Notes: generated from the letters alone by a model not told the origin. 24,408 nucleotides of DNA from UMGS1279 sp045630265 (GCA_045630265.1 JAZQSV010000009.1:1-24408); one strand, 5' to 3'. Positions 1 to 7,828 are shown, counted from the stretch's first letter. Made by a program: numbers and translations.

Positions 1-1
1 A

Positions 2-160
2 CAAAAGGTTGCGATGGATTTACACATTTCGCGTGAATCTTTATCGTATTATGAAAACGGCAAAAGAGAACCTTCCCTTTCGTTATTAGTAGCAATGTCA
101 AAATATTTTAATGTTTCTATCAATTTTTTGATAACAGGTGAAGAATTCGAGAAAAAATAA
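2..160 (+). CDS. XRE-family transcriptional regulator, C-terminal part (truncated by window edge)
   Basis: The frame is open from the window edge to TAA at 158-160 and gives 52 residues. The visible part is the second half of a Cro/CI-type helix-turn-helix: a recognition-helix region reading ISRESLSYYENGKREPS, then SLLVAMSKYFNVSINFLITG, the usual helix 4-5 end of the HTH_3 fold. It should bind DNA as a repressor or regulator; its target cannot be told from here. Only a short tail (EEFEKK) follows the domain, so the whole protein is probably a small single-domain regulator of about 65-75 residues. A hairpin follows directly after the stop. The start and any promoter lie outside the window. Confidence 0.85.
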   Translation, partial: QKVAMDLHISRESLSYYENGKREPSLSLLVAMSKYFNVSINFLITGEEFEKK

Positions 161-190
161 ACCTTCCGATAATTGTCGGAAGGTTTATTT
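160..190 (+). terminator. Hairpin after the XRE gene
   Basis: Perfect 10-bp stem AACCTTCCGA (160-169) / TCGGAAGGTT (176-185) with a 6-base loop, starting inside the XRE stop codon. The tail TATTTAATTT is T-rich but not a clean T run, so termination may be partial. Confidence 0.7.
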
Positions 191-241
191 AATTTAATAA
201 GCAAAACTTCTTTACGAAGTGTCTCCCTTTGGTGAGTGTCT

Positions 242-358
242 GTTTTTCATTTCGAGATAATATTTTGAACCTACGATCGACGGGTTCCCTGGGAAACACC
301 TAAGCACGTCCGATGGACGGTGAAGCGCCCTAAAGGTAGATGGGAAACAAAAATGAAT
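242..358 (+). ncRNA. Candidate structured RNA, possibly 6S RNA (ssrS)
   Basis: This lies in the only gene-free stretch above 300 bases (161-474). Visible pairings are nested: TTCATTT (246-252) with AAATGAA (351-357); ACCT (269-272) with AGGT (334-337); GGG (282-284) with CCC (328-330); CACC (297-300) with GGTG (319-322); and a tip GTCC-GAT-GGAC region at 308-318. The 5' side carries GGGTTCCCTGGG and the 3' side GTGAAGCGCCCTAAAGG. These resemble, from memory, the two sides of the open central bubble of bacterial 6S RNA, which binds sigma-A RNA polymerase. No good promoter or T-run terminator was found for it, and the exact ends and strand are uncertain. SRP RNA was considered, but its tetraloop hairpin motif is absent. 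Confidence 0.42.
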
Positions 359-377
359 GTTTCGCTTTGTTTTGCCG

Positions 378-406
378 TTGCAAAAAACATGAAAATATGC
401 TAAACT
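378..406 (+). promoter_or_regulatory. Sigma-A promoter for the alpha/beta hydrolase gene
   Basis: TTGCAA (378-383), a 17-base spacer and TAAACT (401-406). Transcription would begin near 413, giving a leader of about 60 bases before the TTG start at 475. Confidence 0.6.
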
Positions 407-474
407 TAAAGAGCAAACAGCTATTACCTACATTGTAATTCTTGAACGAAATTTTGAATAAAGGAGTTTGCATA

Positions 475-1569
475 TTGGAAAATAAAGAACCGAGCGAACG
501 TTTAATAAACAATGCAAAAACAGTTGCAAAGCTGGCACTGAGTACAGGTCTGCAGGTAGGAACTATCCTTGGGGCGAAAGCCGCGTACGATTCCTTCTTC
601 AAAAGATATGAAAAACGGGATATTAATACGGTGTTTGGTGAATTCGATTATAGTCGCATAGCAAAAAGACTGTCGCGAACCACTTTTTTCTTTCCCAGCG
701 GTCGGTTAAAACTCCAAGGTTATTTTTATCCTTGCAACGATGCCAAGGGCCTGGTTGTAGTCTGCCACGGTATGCATGCCGGTGCGGATGATTACCTTCC
801 GTTTATTGAATACTTTGTGCGCAATAAATACGCCGTGTTTACCTACGACTGCCAAGGCACCTATGCATCCGAGGGTGATTCTACCGTAGGAATGTGTACG
901 CCACTTGTGAATTTGGACCATGCATTAACCTATGTTGAAAACGACAAACAGTTATCTCGATATCCTCTGTTTTTGTTTGGACATTCCTGGGGCGGCTATG
1001 CGGCAACGTCGGTGCTTTCTATTCATAAAAATATACGTGGCTGCTCTGCTGTAGCTCCTTTTAATAGCGGTTATACGCTCTTTGTGGAAAAAGGAGAACA
1101 GTATATGGCTCCTTTCTCGGACATGTTAAAATTCGATTTCCCAAAAGATTTTTTAAATACATATCAAACGCTATTGTTCCAAGACTATACAAAATATACT
1201 GCCGTACAAGGTATAAATAGCACCGACGTGCCTGTCTATATTGCCCATGGTAACCGGGATTTTGTTATCAGTTTTGATCATCAATCCGTTATTTCCCATA
1301 GGCATAAGATTCGGGGAAATAATGTAACGTATTATATAGGTACCGGTATCCAAGCAGGGCATAATACCATTTTGCACTCACCGCGAGCGATTGCCTATCA
1401 AGATAAGGTCAAAAAGGATTTGAAGCTACTTAAAAAGCAATACGACCGAGACCTTACGCAGGAGGAGCTAACCGAATTTTGTAATGGTGTTGACCATACC
1501 CTATATAGTGAAATCAACATGGAAATGATGCAGGAAATTCTGAATATGTTTAATAAGGCGTTAGAATAA
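475..1569 (+). CDS. Alpha/beta hydrolase (serine hydrolase, lipase/esterase-like)
   Basis: A predicted serine hydrolase of 364 residues. The nucleophile elbow GHSWGG puts the catalytic Ser near residue 171; the acid is likely Asp262 in HGNRDF and the base His296 in QAGHN. The oxyanion region is VVVCHGMHAG. The substrate is unknown; a lysophospholipase or carboxylesterase activity is plausible by family. The start is TTG at 475, because AAGGAG at 461-466 sits 8 bases before it; a TTG at 442 in the same frame has no ribosome site. The N-terminus has a weakly hydrophobic stretch followed by KAAYDSFFKRY. This closely matches KAIYDRTFKRY in the membrane-anchored hydrolase at 16102-17046, so the two are paralogues. 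It has its own promoter and a shared terminator and is convergent with uridine kinase. Confidence 0.85.
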   Translation: MENKEPSERLINNAKTVAKLALSTGLQVGTILGAKAAYDSFFKRYEKRDINTVFGEFDYSRIAKRLSRTTFFFPSGRLKLQGYFYPCNDAKGLVVVCHGMHAGADDYLPFIEYFVRNKYAVFTYDCQGTYASEGDSTVGMCTPLVNLDHALTYVENDKQLSRYPLFLFGHSWGGYAATSVLSIHKNIRGCSAVAPFNSGYTLFVEKGEQYMAPFSDMLKFDFPKDFLNTYQTLLFQDYTKYTAVQGINSTDVPVYIAHGNRDFVISFDHQSVISHRHKIRGNNVTYYIGTGIQAGHNTILHSPRAIAYQDKVKKDLKLLKKQYDRDLTQEELTEFCNGVDHTLYSEINMEMMQEILNMFNKALE

Positions 1570-1615
1570 AAAACCTGCTTTTAGTGTGATATCTGAATCA
1601 GTTCAACCTACAAAT

Positions 1616-1651
1616 AAAATAAACGCTCACTGAAAGGTGAGCGTTTATTTT
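1616..1651. terminator. Bidirectional terminator between hydrolase and uridine kinase
   Basis: AAAATAAACGCTCAC (1616-1630) pairs with GTGAGCGTTTATTTT (1637-1651) around a 6-base loop. The A-rich/T-rich outer stem gives a T tract in both directions, which fits the two convergent genes. Confidence 0.85.
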
Positions 1652-1675
1652 ATCATATTAACTATTTATAACCCC

Positions 1676-2293
1676 TTACTCCTGCCCTTTAAGTATCCTC
1701 TCTATCTGGGTTTTTACCAAGAGGAATGCCTGCTCGTTTTTGCCGCCGTTTAAAATAATATCGGCAAATACCTTTGTGGGATTGACATAGGTGTTATGCA
1801 TTGGCTTAACGGTGGTAAGATACTGCTTAATTACACTGTCAAGGTCGCGACCGCGCTCCTTTATGTCTCTGCGCGCACGGCGGAGAATTCGCTCGTCCGC
1901 ATCGGTTTCCACGTATATTTTGAGGTCCATACAGTTCCTTAACGCTTCGTCGTGAAAGATAAGAATGCCGTCTATTAAAATAATGGGGCGGGGCATAATT
2001 TCTACTGTACGGTTACTTCTGGTATGCAGAGTAAAATCGTAAACCGGGCAGTTTGCTACCCTGCCGTTTTTAAGATCATCTAAATGGCGCACCATCAAAT
2101 CAAATTCCAGCGCTTCGGGTGCATCGTAATTAAGATTCGCTCGCTTTTCAAGCGGTAAATCATCGTGCGGCAGGTAGTAATTATCACAGCTGATAAGCGA
2201 AATTTGGGTTGGAAAGGCCTCTTTAAGCCGACCCGCAAAGGTAGATTTGCCCGAACCGCTACCACCTGCAATACCAATAATGTAAGGTTTCAT
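1676..2293 (-). CDS. udk: Uridine kinase (uridine/cytidine salvage)
   Basis: Phosphorylates uridine (and usually cytidine) to UMP/CMP with ATP or GTP in the cytoplasmic pyrimidine-salvage pathway. At 205 residues it has normal family length. The Walker A loop GGSGSGKS is at residues 10-17, followed by the family-typical SCDNYYLPHDDLP, the NYDAPEALEFD block, PVYDFTLHTR and the IILIDGILIF Walker-B-like strand; RRARRDIKERGRD forms the lid region. The ATG is preceded by TAGGAG at a normal distance. It stands alone, divergent from the PHP-EutH-HAD operon and with its own TTGACA promoter. Nothing unusual was seen. Confidence 0.95.
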   Translation of the reverse strand: MKPYIIGIAGGSGSGKSTFAGRLKEAFPTQISLISCDNYYLPHDDLPLEKRANLNYDAPEALEFDLMVRHLDDLKNGRVANCPVYDFTLHTRSNRTVEIMPRPIILIDGILIFHDEALRNCMDLKIYVETDADERILRRARRDIKERGRDLDSVIKQYLTTVKPMHNTYVNPTKVFADIILNGGKNEQAFLLVKTQIERILKGQE

Positions 2294-2340
2294 ACTATTG
2301 CTCCTAAGGTTGGTTTTTGTTTTGCTTTTAACTATCTAAT

Positions 2341-2370
2341 AGTATATCTTATAATGCGGCGGGGTGTCAA
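2341..2370 (-). promoter_or_regulatory. Sigma-A promoter for uridine kinase
   Basis: Read on the minus strand: consensus TTGACA (2370-2365), an 18-base spacer and TATACT (2346-2341). The start of transcription would be near 2334, about 40 bases before the udk ATG. Confidence 0.75.
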
Positions 2371-2415
2371 GTGTGGAACTCTTTAAAAATGAAGATAGAT
2401 ACCCTGTATTTTCAA

Positions 2416-2444
2416 TTGAAAAAGCCGATTTACTATGCTATAAT
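2416..2444 (+). promoter_or_regulatory. Sigma-A promoter for the PHP-EutH-HAD operon
   Basis: TTGAAA (2416-2421), a 17-base spacer and a perfect TATAAT (2439-2444). The leader is about 30 bases. It lies back to back with the udk promoter. Confidence 0.8.
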
Positions 2445-2480
2445 AATGAATATTAGTAAAAATGTTAGGAGAAATGCGCT

Positions 2481-3299
2481 TTGAAGCATAAACAAAACCT
2501 ACATACTCATACGACCTACGTTGACGGAAAAGATTCCCCCGAAGAGATTGTTCTTGCGGCTATTGATAGGGGCTTTGACTCTATTGGTTTTTCCGAGCAT
2601 TCATACCTGAAATATTCCACCTTCCCCAATCAGCTTACCCCGAACAAAATAGACGCTTACAAAAAAGAAATATTGTCCCTTAAAGAGCAATATAAGGATA
2701 AGCTGGAAATATTTTGTGGCCTTGAATATGAATTTTATTCAGACCTTGAAACAAGTGGGTTAGACTATTTAATCGGTTCGGTCCACTACCTTGACTGCGA
2801 CGGTGAAATTGTTAGCTTCGACAAGGGGCTTGACAAAACTATTGATTATATCAATACATATTTCGGCGGCGACGGCTTTGCATTTTCCAAAAAATACTTT
2901 GAAACAATTGCTCGCCTGCCCGAAAAAAATATTTTTGATATTATAGGCCATTTTGACCTTATAACCAAAAATAATGAAAAGGGCAAATTTATTGATGTTT
3001 CTTCAAAAGAATATCTTGCTTTGGGAATAGAGGCCATTCATGCACTAAAGGGCAAAATACCGCTTTTCGAGGTAAATACGGGCGCAATTTCGCGCGGGTA
3101 TAGAACTGCCCCCTATCCGCAAATGGAATTTTTAAAGGAATTTTTAAACTGTGGTTTTGGTGCGGTTATTACTTCCGACTGCCACGATAAAAACTTTATT
3201 GACTGCCACTTTAATGAGACAAAGGAGCTTTTGTTGGCGGCGGGCTTTAAATCTAAATGGATTTTAACTAATGACGGTTTTAAGGAGGTAGCGCTTTGA
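2481..3299 (+). CDS. PHP-domain phosphatase (histidinol-phosphatase HisJ-like)
   Basis: A metal-dependent phosphoesterase of 272 residues. The PHP metal ligands appear complete: HTH at residues 8-10, Asp15, His40 in FSEHS, Glu82 in CGLEYEF, His102 in IGSVHYLD, His157 in IGHFD, and Asp233/His235 in TSDCHD. HisJ of histidine synthesis is the best-known relative, but no his gene is present, and PHP phosphatases outside his operons often act on other small phosphate esters. The start is TTG with AGGAGA 8 bases upstream. Its stop TGA overlaps the TTG start of the EutH-like permease (TTGA), so the two are translationally coupled. The operon context suggests a substrate related to the transported compound. 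Confidence 0.85.
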   Translation: MKHKQNLHTHTTYVDGKDSPEEIVLAAIDRGFDSIGFSEHSYLKYSTFPNQLTPNKIDAYKKEILSLKEQYKDKLEIFCGLEYEFYSDLETSGLDYLIGSVHYLDCDGEIVSFDKGLDKTIDYINTYFGGDGFAFSKKYFETIARLPEKNIFDIIGHFDLITKNNEKGKFIDVSSKEYLALGIEAIHALKGKIPLFEVNTGAISRGYRTAPYPQMEFLKEFLNCGFGAVITSDCHDKNFIDCHFNETKELLLAAGFKSKWILTNDGFKEVAL

Positions 3300-4399
3300 A
3301 CGCAATATCAATTATAGTTCTTATATTTTGTGTAATAGGTGCCACCGACTGGCTTTTAGGTAACAAAATTGGTATGGGTAAGGAGTTTGAGAGGGCCTTT
3401 TCAATATTTTGCCCTATGGCTTTATCTATGCTTGGTATGATAGTTATTGCCCCCGCTATAGGCGTTTGGCTTACCCCCGTTTTTGAAGGGTTTTATAAGC
3501 TATTTGGTATAGACCCGTCTATTATACCCGCCTCACTTTTTGCGAACGATATGGGCGGTATGACTCTGGCACAAAGCATTTGCAAGGAAAACGGTATTGG
3601 AAACTTTAATGCCTTTGTGGTTTCTTCTATGATGGGTTGTGTTATATCATTTACCATTCCATTTTCAGTAGGCGTTGTAAAAAAAGAACAGCATAAAGAG
3701 CTTTTCTTTGGACTTCTTTGCGGCATTGTAACCATTCCCATAGGCAGCTTTGTGGCGGGACTTATTTGCAAACTAAACCCCTTTGCACTTATTATAAATT
3801 TGCTTCCACTACTTATTGTTGCAACGGTTGTTGCGCTTGCGCTTATTTTTGTTCCGAAGGTATGTATTAAGTGCTTTTCGGCTTTTGGCGTTTTTATGAA
3901 ATGTCTTGCCATTATAGGTCTTATCTGCGCAATATTTACATTCCTTACCAAAATAGAAATCACACCTCATTTTGACAGCTTTGAAAATGCCGCCTTTATC
4001 TGCGCCAATGCCTGCGTTACCCTTTCCGGCGCGCTCCCTCTTATGTTTATTATTTCAAAGATTTTAAATAAACCGCTTAACAAACTCGGCTCTAAAATCG
4101 GTATTAACAGTATATCGGCGCTTTCATTTTTAGGTAGCTTGGTAACAAATGCTTCTACCTTTGGTGTTATGGAAAAAATGAACAAAAAAGGTACTGTTTT
4201 AAACTCTGCCTTTGCAGTATCGGCCTCCTTTGTGTTTGGCAGTCATCTGGCCTTTACAATGGCTTTTGATAAAAACTACATATTACCCATGATTTTGGGC
4301 AAACTAATTTCAGGCGTATGCGCTGTTATTTTGGCACTTTTGATTTATAAAGATGATGCTGAGAAGACCGTGATAACCCAAGAGGAAGTGATTATTTGA
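3296..4399 (+). CDS. EutH-family ethanolamine permease-like membrane protein
   Basis: Integral membrane protein of 367 residues with about ten hydrophobic segments from the N-terminus to LISGVCAVILALLIY near the end. It is recognised as EutH-like by overall length, the early CVIGATDWLLGNKIGMGKE region and the ANDMGGMTLAQ block, which matches the conserved NDMGG segment of EutH. EutH proteins move ethanolamine across the membrane. No ethanolamine ammonia-lyase, microcompartment shell or other eut gene is in the window, so the substrate could be another amino alcohol. The start TTG (3296) overlaps the PHP stop, with AAGGAGGT at 3282-3289; its own stop overlaps the next gene's TTG start in the same way. 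Confidence 0.8.
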   Translation: MNAISIIVLIFCVIGATDWLLGNKIGMGKEFERAFSIFCPMALSMLGMIVIAPAIGVWLTPVFEGFYKLFGIDPSIIPASLFANDMGGMTLAQSICKENGIGNFNAFVVSSMMGCVISFTIPFSVGVVKKEQHKELFFGLLCGIVTIPIGSFVAGLICKLNPFALIINLLPLLIVATVVALALIFVPKVCIKCFSAFGVFMKCLAIIGLICAIFTFLTKIEITPHFDSFENAAFICANACVTLSGALPLMFIISKILNKPLNKLGSKIGINSISALSFLGSLVTNASTFGVMEKMNKKGTVLNSAFAVSASFVFGSHLAFTMAFDKNYILPMILGKLISGVCAVILALLIYKDDAEKTVITQEEVII

Positions 4400-5211
4400 A
4401 AAAATTCGAGGGTATGCTATTTTGCACCGACCTTGACGGAACCCTTTATACCGGCGACAAAAGAGTATCTAAAGAAAACCTTGAAGCCATAGAGTATTTT
4501 AAATCCGAGGGGGGACTTTTTACCTTTATTACGGGCAGGGTGCCGATTACGGCAATGGATATATATGAGCTTATAAAGCCCAATGCTCCCTTTGGTTGCA
4601 TTAACGGAGGCGGCATTTACGACGGTGCGACGCGTTCTTACGTTTGGAACACCTTTTTAGCAAACGGCGTGGAAGAGCTTGTAAAAATGGTAGACAAAGA
4701 GCTTCCCGAAATGGGCATACAGCTAAATGTAAAGGATAAGGTTTATTTTAATAAGGACAGTTCCGCCATGGAGCACTTCAGAAAGGTTACGGGGGTACCG
4801 AATATTTCCTGCCCCTTTGAAAAACTTAATGAGCCGCTTATTAAAATAGTTTTCGGCTCTGATGACCCTGAGCAAATTGATGCTCTAAGCAGACTTTTAA
4901 AATCCCACCCGAGGGCAAAAGACTTTGACTTTATTCGTTCTGAGCGGCGGCTTTATGAAATATTGCCCAAGGGCGTAAGCAAGGGCACGCTACTTAAAAA
5001 AATGGCAGAGCTTTTTGGTATAAAAATGGAAAATACCATTGCAGCAGGCGACTATAATAACGACGTAGCTATGGTGAAAATTGCGGGCAGGAGCTTTGCA
5101 GTTTCAAACGCCGTGGAAGAAGTAAAAGCCGTTGCCGATTTTATAACGGTGAGTAACGAGGAAGACGCTATTGCAACAATTATTTATGGTATTGAAAAAG
5201 GGATTTATTAA
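4396..5211 (+). CDS. HAD-superfamily hydrolase, Cof/YidA type IIB phosphatase
   Basis: A sugar- or small-metabolite phosphatase of 271 residues, normal for the Cof subfamily. HAD motif I is DLDGT with the nucleophile Asp12 and acid/base Asp14, motif II is in FITGR (Thr47), motif III is Lys196 in KGVSKG, and motif IV is GDYNND (218-223). The C2B-type cap lies between motifs II and III. The Cof family acts on phosphorylated sugars, pyridoxal phosphate or similar; the substrate cannot be read from sequence. It starts with TTG overlapping the EutH-like stop and is the last gene of a three-gene operon that ends in a hairpin terminator. Confidence 0.88.
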   Translation: MKKFEGMLFCTDLDGTLYTGDKRVSKENLEAIEYFKSEGGLFTFITGRVPITAMDIYELIKPNAPFGCINGGGIYDGATRSYVWNTFLANGVEELVKMVDKELPEMGIQLNVKDKVYFNKDSSAMEHFRKVTGVPNISCPFEKLNEPLIKIVFGSDDPEQIDALSRLLKSHPRAKDFDFIRSERRLYEILPKGVSKGTLLKKMAELFGIKMENTIAAGDYNNDVAMVKIAGRSFAVSNAVEEVKAVADFITVSNEEDAIATIIYGIEKGIY

Positions 5212-5231
5212 ACCTAAAGAGAATTTTATGG

Positions 5232-5262
5232 AGCGCAGTTTTGAACGCTGCGCTATTTTTTT
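5232..5262 (+). terminator. Terminator of the PHP-EutH-HAD operon
   Basis: Stem AGCGCAG (5232-5238) / CTGCGCT (5248-5254), followed by A and a seven-T run. Confidence 0.85.
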
Positions 5263-5302
5263 ACCCCAAAATGAAAAATTATCGAAAAACGATAAATTTT
5301 TA

Positions 5303-5331
5303 TTGACAAACAATAATTTATATGGTAATAT
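5303..5331 (+). promoter_or_regulatory. Sigma-A promoter for the DUF2975-XRE-DUF4173 genes
   Basis: Consensus TTGACA (5303-5308), a 17-base spacer and TAATAT (5326-5331). An in-frame ATG at 5332 directly abuts the -10 box and lies upstream of the expected transcription start, so it cannot be the start codon of the downstream gene. Confidence 0.78.
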
Positions 5332-5376
5332 ATGGATATAAACCTAGGACGCTCTAGTAAAAAGGTGGTAATAAAA

Positions 5377-5844
5377 ATGTGGAAAGCTAAACATTCGGTA
5401 ACCCTTTCTTTAATCGTTTGCGGTATTTTATCTACGGCTTTACTGGCCCTTGTGTTTTTTGGTCCAAAGCTATTCACCCTATATCTAACTGCTTTTCGCG
5501 GTTGGAAGCCCAACACCGAATCAATAAGATATATGGGTAAGGTTTTTGCCTTTTGCTTTTATCCCTGCAGCGGTTTTGCGGCAATTATTTTAGGTTCACT
5601 TATACTGCTGCTTTTAAATATTAAAATAGGCAGGGTATTTATTGGTCAGAACGTTGCTCTGCTAAAAATAATTTCGTGGTGTTGCTTTATTATTGCCGCC
5701 ATTACCCTTGCGGGCGCATTTTTCTATATGCCCTTTGGTTTTGTTGCTTTGGCGGCCGGCTTTGTAGGAATGTTACTGCGCGTTCTTAAAAACATTATGC
5801 AAAGTGCAGTAGAGCTTCGCGAAGAAAACGACCTTACTATATAA
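5377..5844 (+). CDS. DUF2975 family membrane protein
   Basis: A 155-residue protein with four hydrophobic segments: around residues 8-32, 55-82, 95-115 and 118-135. The pattern of an RYMGKVFAFCF-like loop before TM2 and a VLKNIMQSAVELREENDLTI tail is typical of DUF2975. The family has no proven function and is commonly found beside a small XRE regulator, as here, where the gene is followed 12 bases later by one. The start is the ATG at 5377, with AAAGGTGG at 5361-5368; the longer frame starting at 5332 would begin inside the promoter. A sensor or partner role for the regulator is only inferred from the pairing. Confidence 0.82.
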   Translation: MWKAKHSVTLSLIVCGILSTALLALVFFGPKLFTLYLTAFRGWKPNTESIRYMGKVFAFCFYPCSGFAAIILGSLILLLLNIKIGRVFIGQNVALLKIISWCCFIIAAITLAGAFFYMPFGFVALAAGFVGMLLRVLKNIMQSAVELREENDLTI

Positions 5845-5856
5845 GGGGAATTTAAA

Positions 5857-6060
5857 ATGATAGAAATAAACTTAGATATTATGCTGGCAACAAAGCATAT
5901 GACCTCATCCGAGCTTGCCGAAAAAATAGGAATAACACAAGCAAACCTTTCGGTGCTTAAAACGGGAAAGGCAAAGGCAGTACGCTTTTCCACCCTAGAA
6001 AGCATTTGCGAGGTACTAGGATGCCAACCGGGCGATATAATTAAATATACACCCAAATAA
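5857..6060 (+). CDS. Small XRE (YozG-like) helix-turn-helix regulator
   Basis: A 67-residue single-domain Cro/CI-type DNA-binding protein. The helix-turn-helix covers SSELAEKIGITQANLSVLKTGKAKAVRF, and the ending LESICEVLGCQPGDIIKY is characteristic of the YozG-like group paired with DUF2975 proteins. It sits between the DUF2975 gene (12 bases upstream) and the DUF4173 gene (28 bases downstream) and is probably cotranscribed. It likely regulates this operon, but no operator repeat was identified. Confidence 0.88.
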   Translation: MIEINLDIMLATKHMTSSELAEKIGITQANLSVLKTGKAKAVRFSTLESICEVLGCQPGDIIKYTPK

Positions 6061-6088
6061 CCTTTTAGACCCATAAGGAGTGATTTTA

Positions 6089-7738
6089 ATGAACGAACAA
6101 AACATAAATGTGCAAAATGAAGTAGAAACCGCATCAGAAGTAAAACAAAAAACCTCTTGGCTTTTTAATCTCACAAAAAGAGATATTGTTTTTGGTTTTA
6201 TTATAGGGCTTGTAACCATTCTTTTCTCCACCCTTGCCCTTTGCGGTGATTTTCGTGTTGGTTACACCGTTACCTCCACACTTTTTACCCTTTTCTTTAG
6301 CATTTATTTGTGGAATAAAAGCAGCAGAATTCGCCTGTTCCCATTAATCTGCGGAATTTTAGGGCTGGTTCTACCCGCCGTTTTTACAATAACCTCTAAC
6401 GAAGGAGTCAGATTTTGGAGCTTTGTGGCCACCACCCTTTTGTCGGCGGTATGGCTTGGCTCATTAGTTAGCAGTAAAAAGCGCGAGGGCGATTTAGAGC
6501 TTGCTCAAAATATAGGCGAACAGATAATTGCTATGTTTGCAAAGCTGCCAAAGAGCGTTGCTTCCTTTTTCGGTTCTAAGGGCGCAAGGCAAAGCGGTAT
6601 TGGTAAAATGTTTTTAGGAATTGCTTGCTCAGTACCCGTTTTATTTATAGTGGTACCACTGCTTATTAAATCGGATGCCGCCTTTGCGGGACTCACAGAA
6701 AGATTTTTTGAGAACGCATTTAAAACCTTTTGGGAGGTTGTTTTAGGCCTGATTATTGCCCCATTTATGGTGTCCTACGCCTTTTCCCTAAAATTCAAAA
6801 AGGAAAAAGAAGGCGAAAAAAGGTCATTTAAAGGCATAGACAAAACTATTGTAATCTCCTTTTTATCTATGCTCTCAATCTGCTACCTTACCTACCTTTT
6901 CTCACAGCTTGCATACTTCTTCAGTGCATTTAGAGGATTTTTGCCAGAGGAATTTAAGGTTGCCGACTACGCAAGGCGCGGTTTCTTTGAGATGACGGCA
7001 ATTGCGGCAATTAACTTTGTGCTAATCTTCGCGGCCATTTTGCTAACAAGGAAAAAAGAGGATAAAACTCCGCTGGCAGTACGTCTGCTCTGCCTTTTTG
7101 TTAGCATCTTCACCCTTATAATAATTGCTACTGCTCTTTCAAAAATGGCGCTCTACATTGAAAGCTTTGGTATGACACTTCTTCGTATTACTACAAGCGC
7201 CTTTATGGTATTTTTAGGAGTAGTTTTCATAAGCATAATTTTAAGACTTTTCATAAAAAGGGTAAAGGTTTTACGGGCTGCTCTACTCTCTGCCGCCTGC
7301 ATTTTACTTATCCTTGGTAGCTTAAACGTAAATCTTATTGTTGCAGATTATAACTATAATGCATTTGTAGACGGAAAATTAGAGGAAATTGATATGGAAA
7401 CCTTAAGTGAGCTTGGTGATGAGGGTGTGCCCTACCTAATAAAGCTAAGTGATCATCAAAACGTTGAGCTTGCCCTTGCCGCAGAAAAACATATTACGGA
7501 GCTTATTGAATATGACTACTATGAAATTGATTACCAGATAGAAGATTCGGACTTTAGTATTAATGATAGCACATGGCTTCAAAACTACACCGATGAAAGC
7601 TCAGAGGTAACCAAACAAATAGTTGGCAGAAGATATTTAGACCTGAAAGATTACAGTATTTCAAGAGCGAAGGCATACGAAGCACTTGATGAGTTTATTG
7701 ATAAACGCGGTGAGTTATACGGCTTTCAGTGGAAATAA
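6089..7738 (+). CDS. DUF4173 (DUF4153-like) multi-pass membrane protein
   Basis: A 549-residue protein with about eleven to twelve hydrophobic segments between residues 30 and 425, then a soluble, acidic tail of about 125 residues. The segment VADYARRGFFEMTAIAAIN and the tail KLEEIDMETLSELGDEGVPYL match what I know of DUF4173 proteins. No function is established. The start is ATG 6089, because AAGGAG at 6075-6080 lies 8 bases upstream; a GTG at 6080 overlaps that ribosome site. It is the third gene of the DUF2975-XRE module and ends at a strong hairpin terminator. The charged N-terminal 25 residues are probably cytoplasmic. Confidence 0.8.
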   Translation: MNEQNINVQNEVETASEVKQKTSWLFNLTKRDIVFGFIIGLVTILFSTLALCGDFRVGYTVTSTLFTLFFSIYLWNKSSRIRLFPLICGILGLVLPAVFTITSNEGVRFWSFVATTLLSAVWLGSLVSSKKREGDLELAQNIGEQIIAMFAKLPKSVASFFGSKGARQSGIGKMFLGIACSVPVLFIVVPLLIKSDAAFAGLTERFFENAFKTFWEVVLGLIIAPFMVSYAFSLKFKKEKEGEKRSFKGIDKTIVISFLSMLSICYLTYLFSQLAYFFSAFRGFLPEEFKVADYARRGFFEMTAIAAINFVLIFAAILLTRKKEDKTPLAVRLLCLFVSIFTLIIIATALSKMALYIESFGMTLLRITTSAFMVFLGVVFISIILRLFIKRVKVLRAALLSAACILLILGSLNVNLIVADYNYNAFVDGKLEEIDMETLSELGDEGVPYLIKLSDHQNVELALAAEKHITELIEYDYYEIDYQIEDSDFSINDSTWLQNYTDESSEVTKQIVGRRYLDLKDYSISRAKAYEALDEFIDKRGELYGFQWK

Positions 7739-7767
7739 ATTTAAAATAAACTAGGTCCTCTCTTTTA

Positions 7768-7811
7768 CACCCTCAGTTCTTTTTAAAAATAGGACTGAGG
7801 GTGAATTTTTT
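7768..7811 (+). terminator. Terminator after DUF4173 gene
   Basis: CACCCTCAGT (7768-7777) pairs with ACTGAGGGTG (7794-7803), and the stem continues with further paired bases toward the loop. It is followed by AA and six T. Confidence 0.9.
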
Positions 7812-7828
7812 GCACTTCATTTTGCCGC

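Noticed and set aside
242..358. SRP RNA or a metabolite riboswitch as identity of the folded region
   Set aside because: The SRP GGAA-tetraloop region and the conserved cores of the riboswitches I could recall are not present; 6S-like is the closer visual match, and the hydrolase promoter lies downstream of the fold.
330..602. 90-residue minus-strand frame opposite the candidate RNA and hydrolase start
   Set aside because: No ribosome site and no family match; it overlaps the hydrolase promoter and coding start.
3493..3963. 156-residue open frame on the minus strand
   Set aside because: Lies fully antisense inside the EutH-like gene, has no ribosome site or family match, and its composition follows from the membrane-protein codons opposite.
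5332..5376. Upstream ATG extension of the DUF2975 gene
   Set aside because: The ATG directly abuts the -10 box and would not be transcribed; the ATG at 5377 has a proper ribosome site.
5724..6134. 136-residue open frame on the minus strand across the DUF2975-XRE junction
   Set aside because: It spans three well-supported plus-strand genes and has no recognisable domain.
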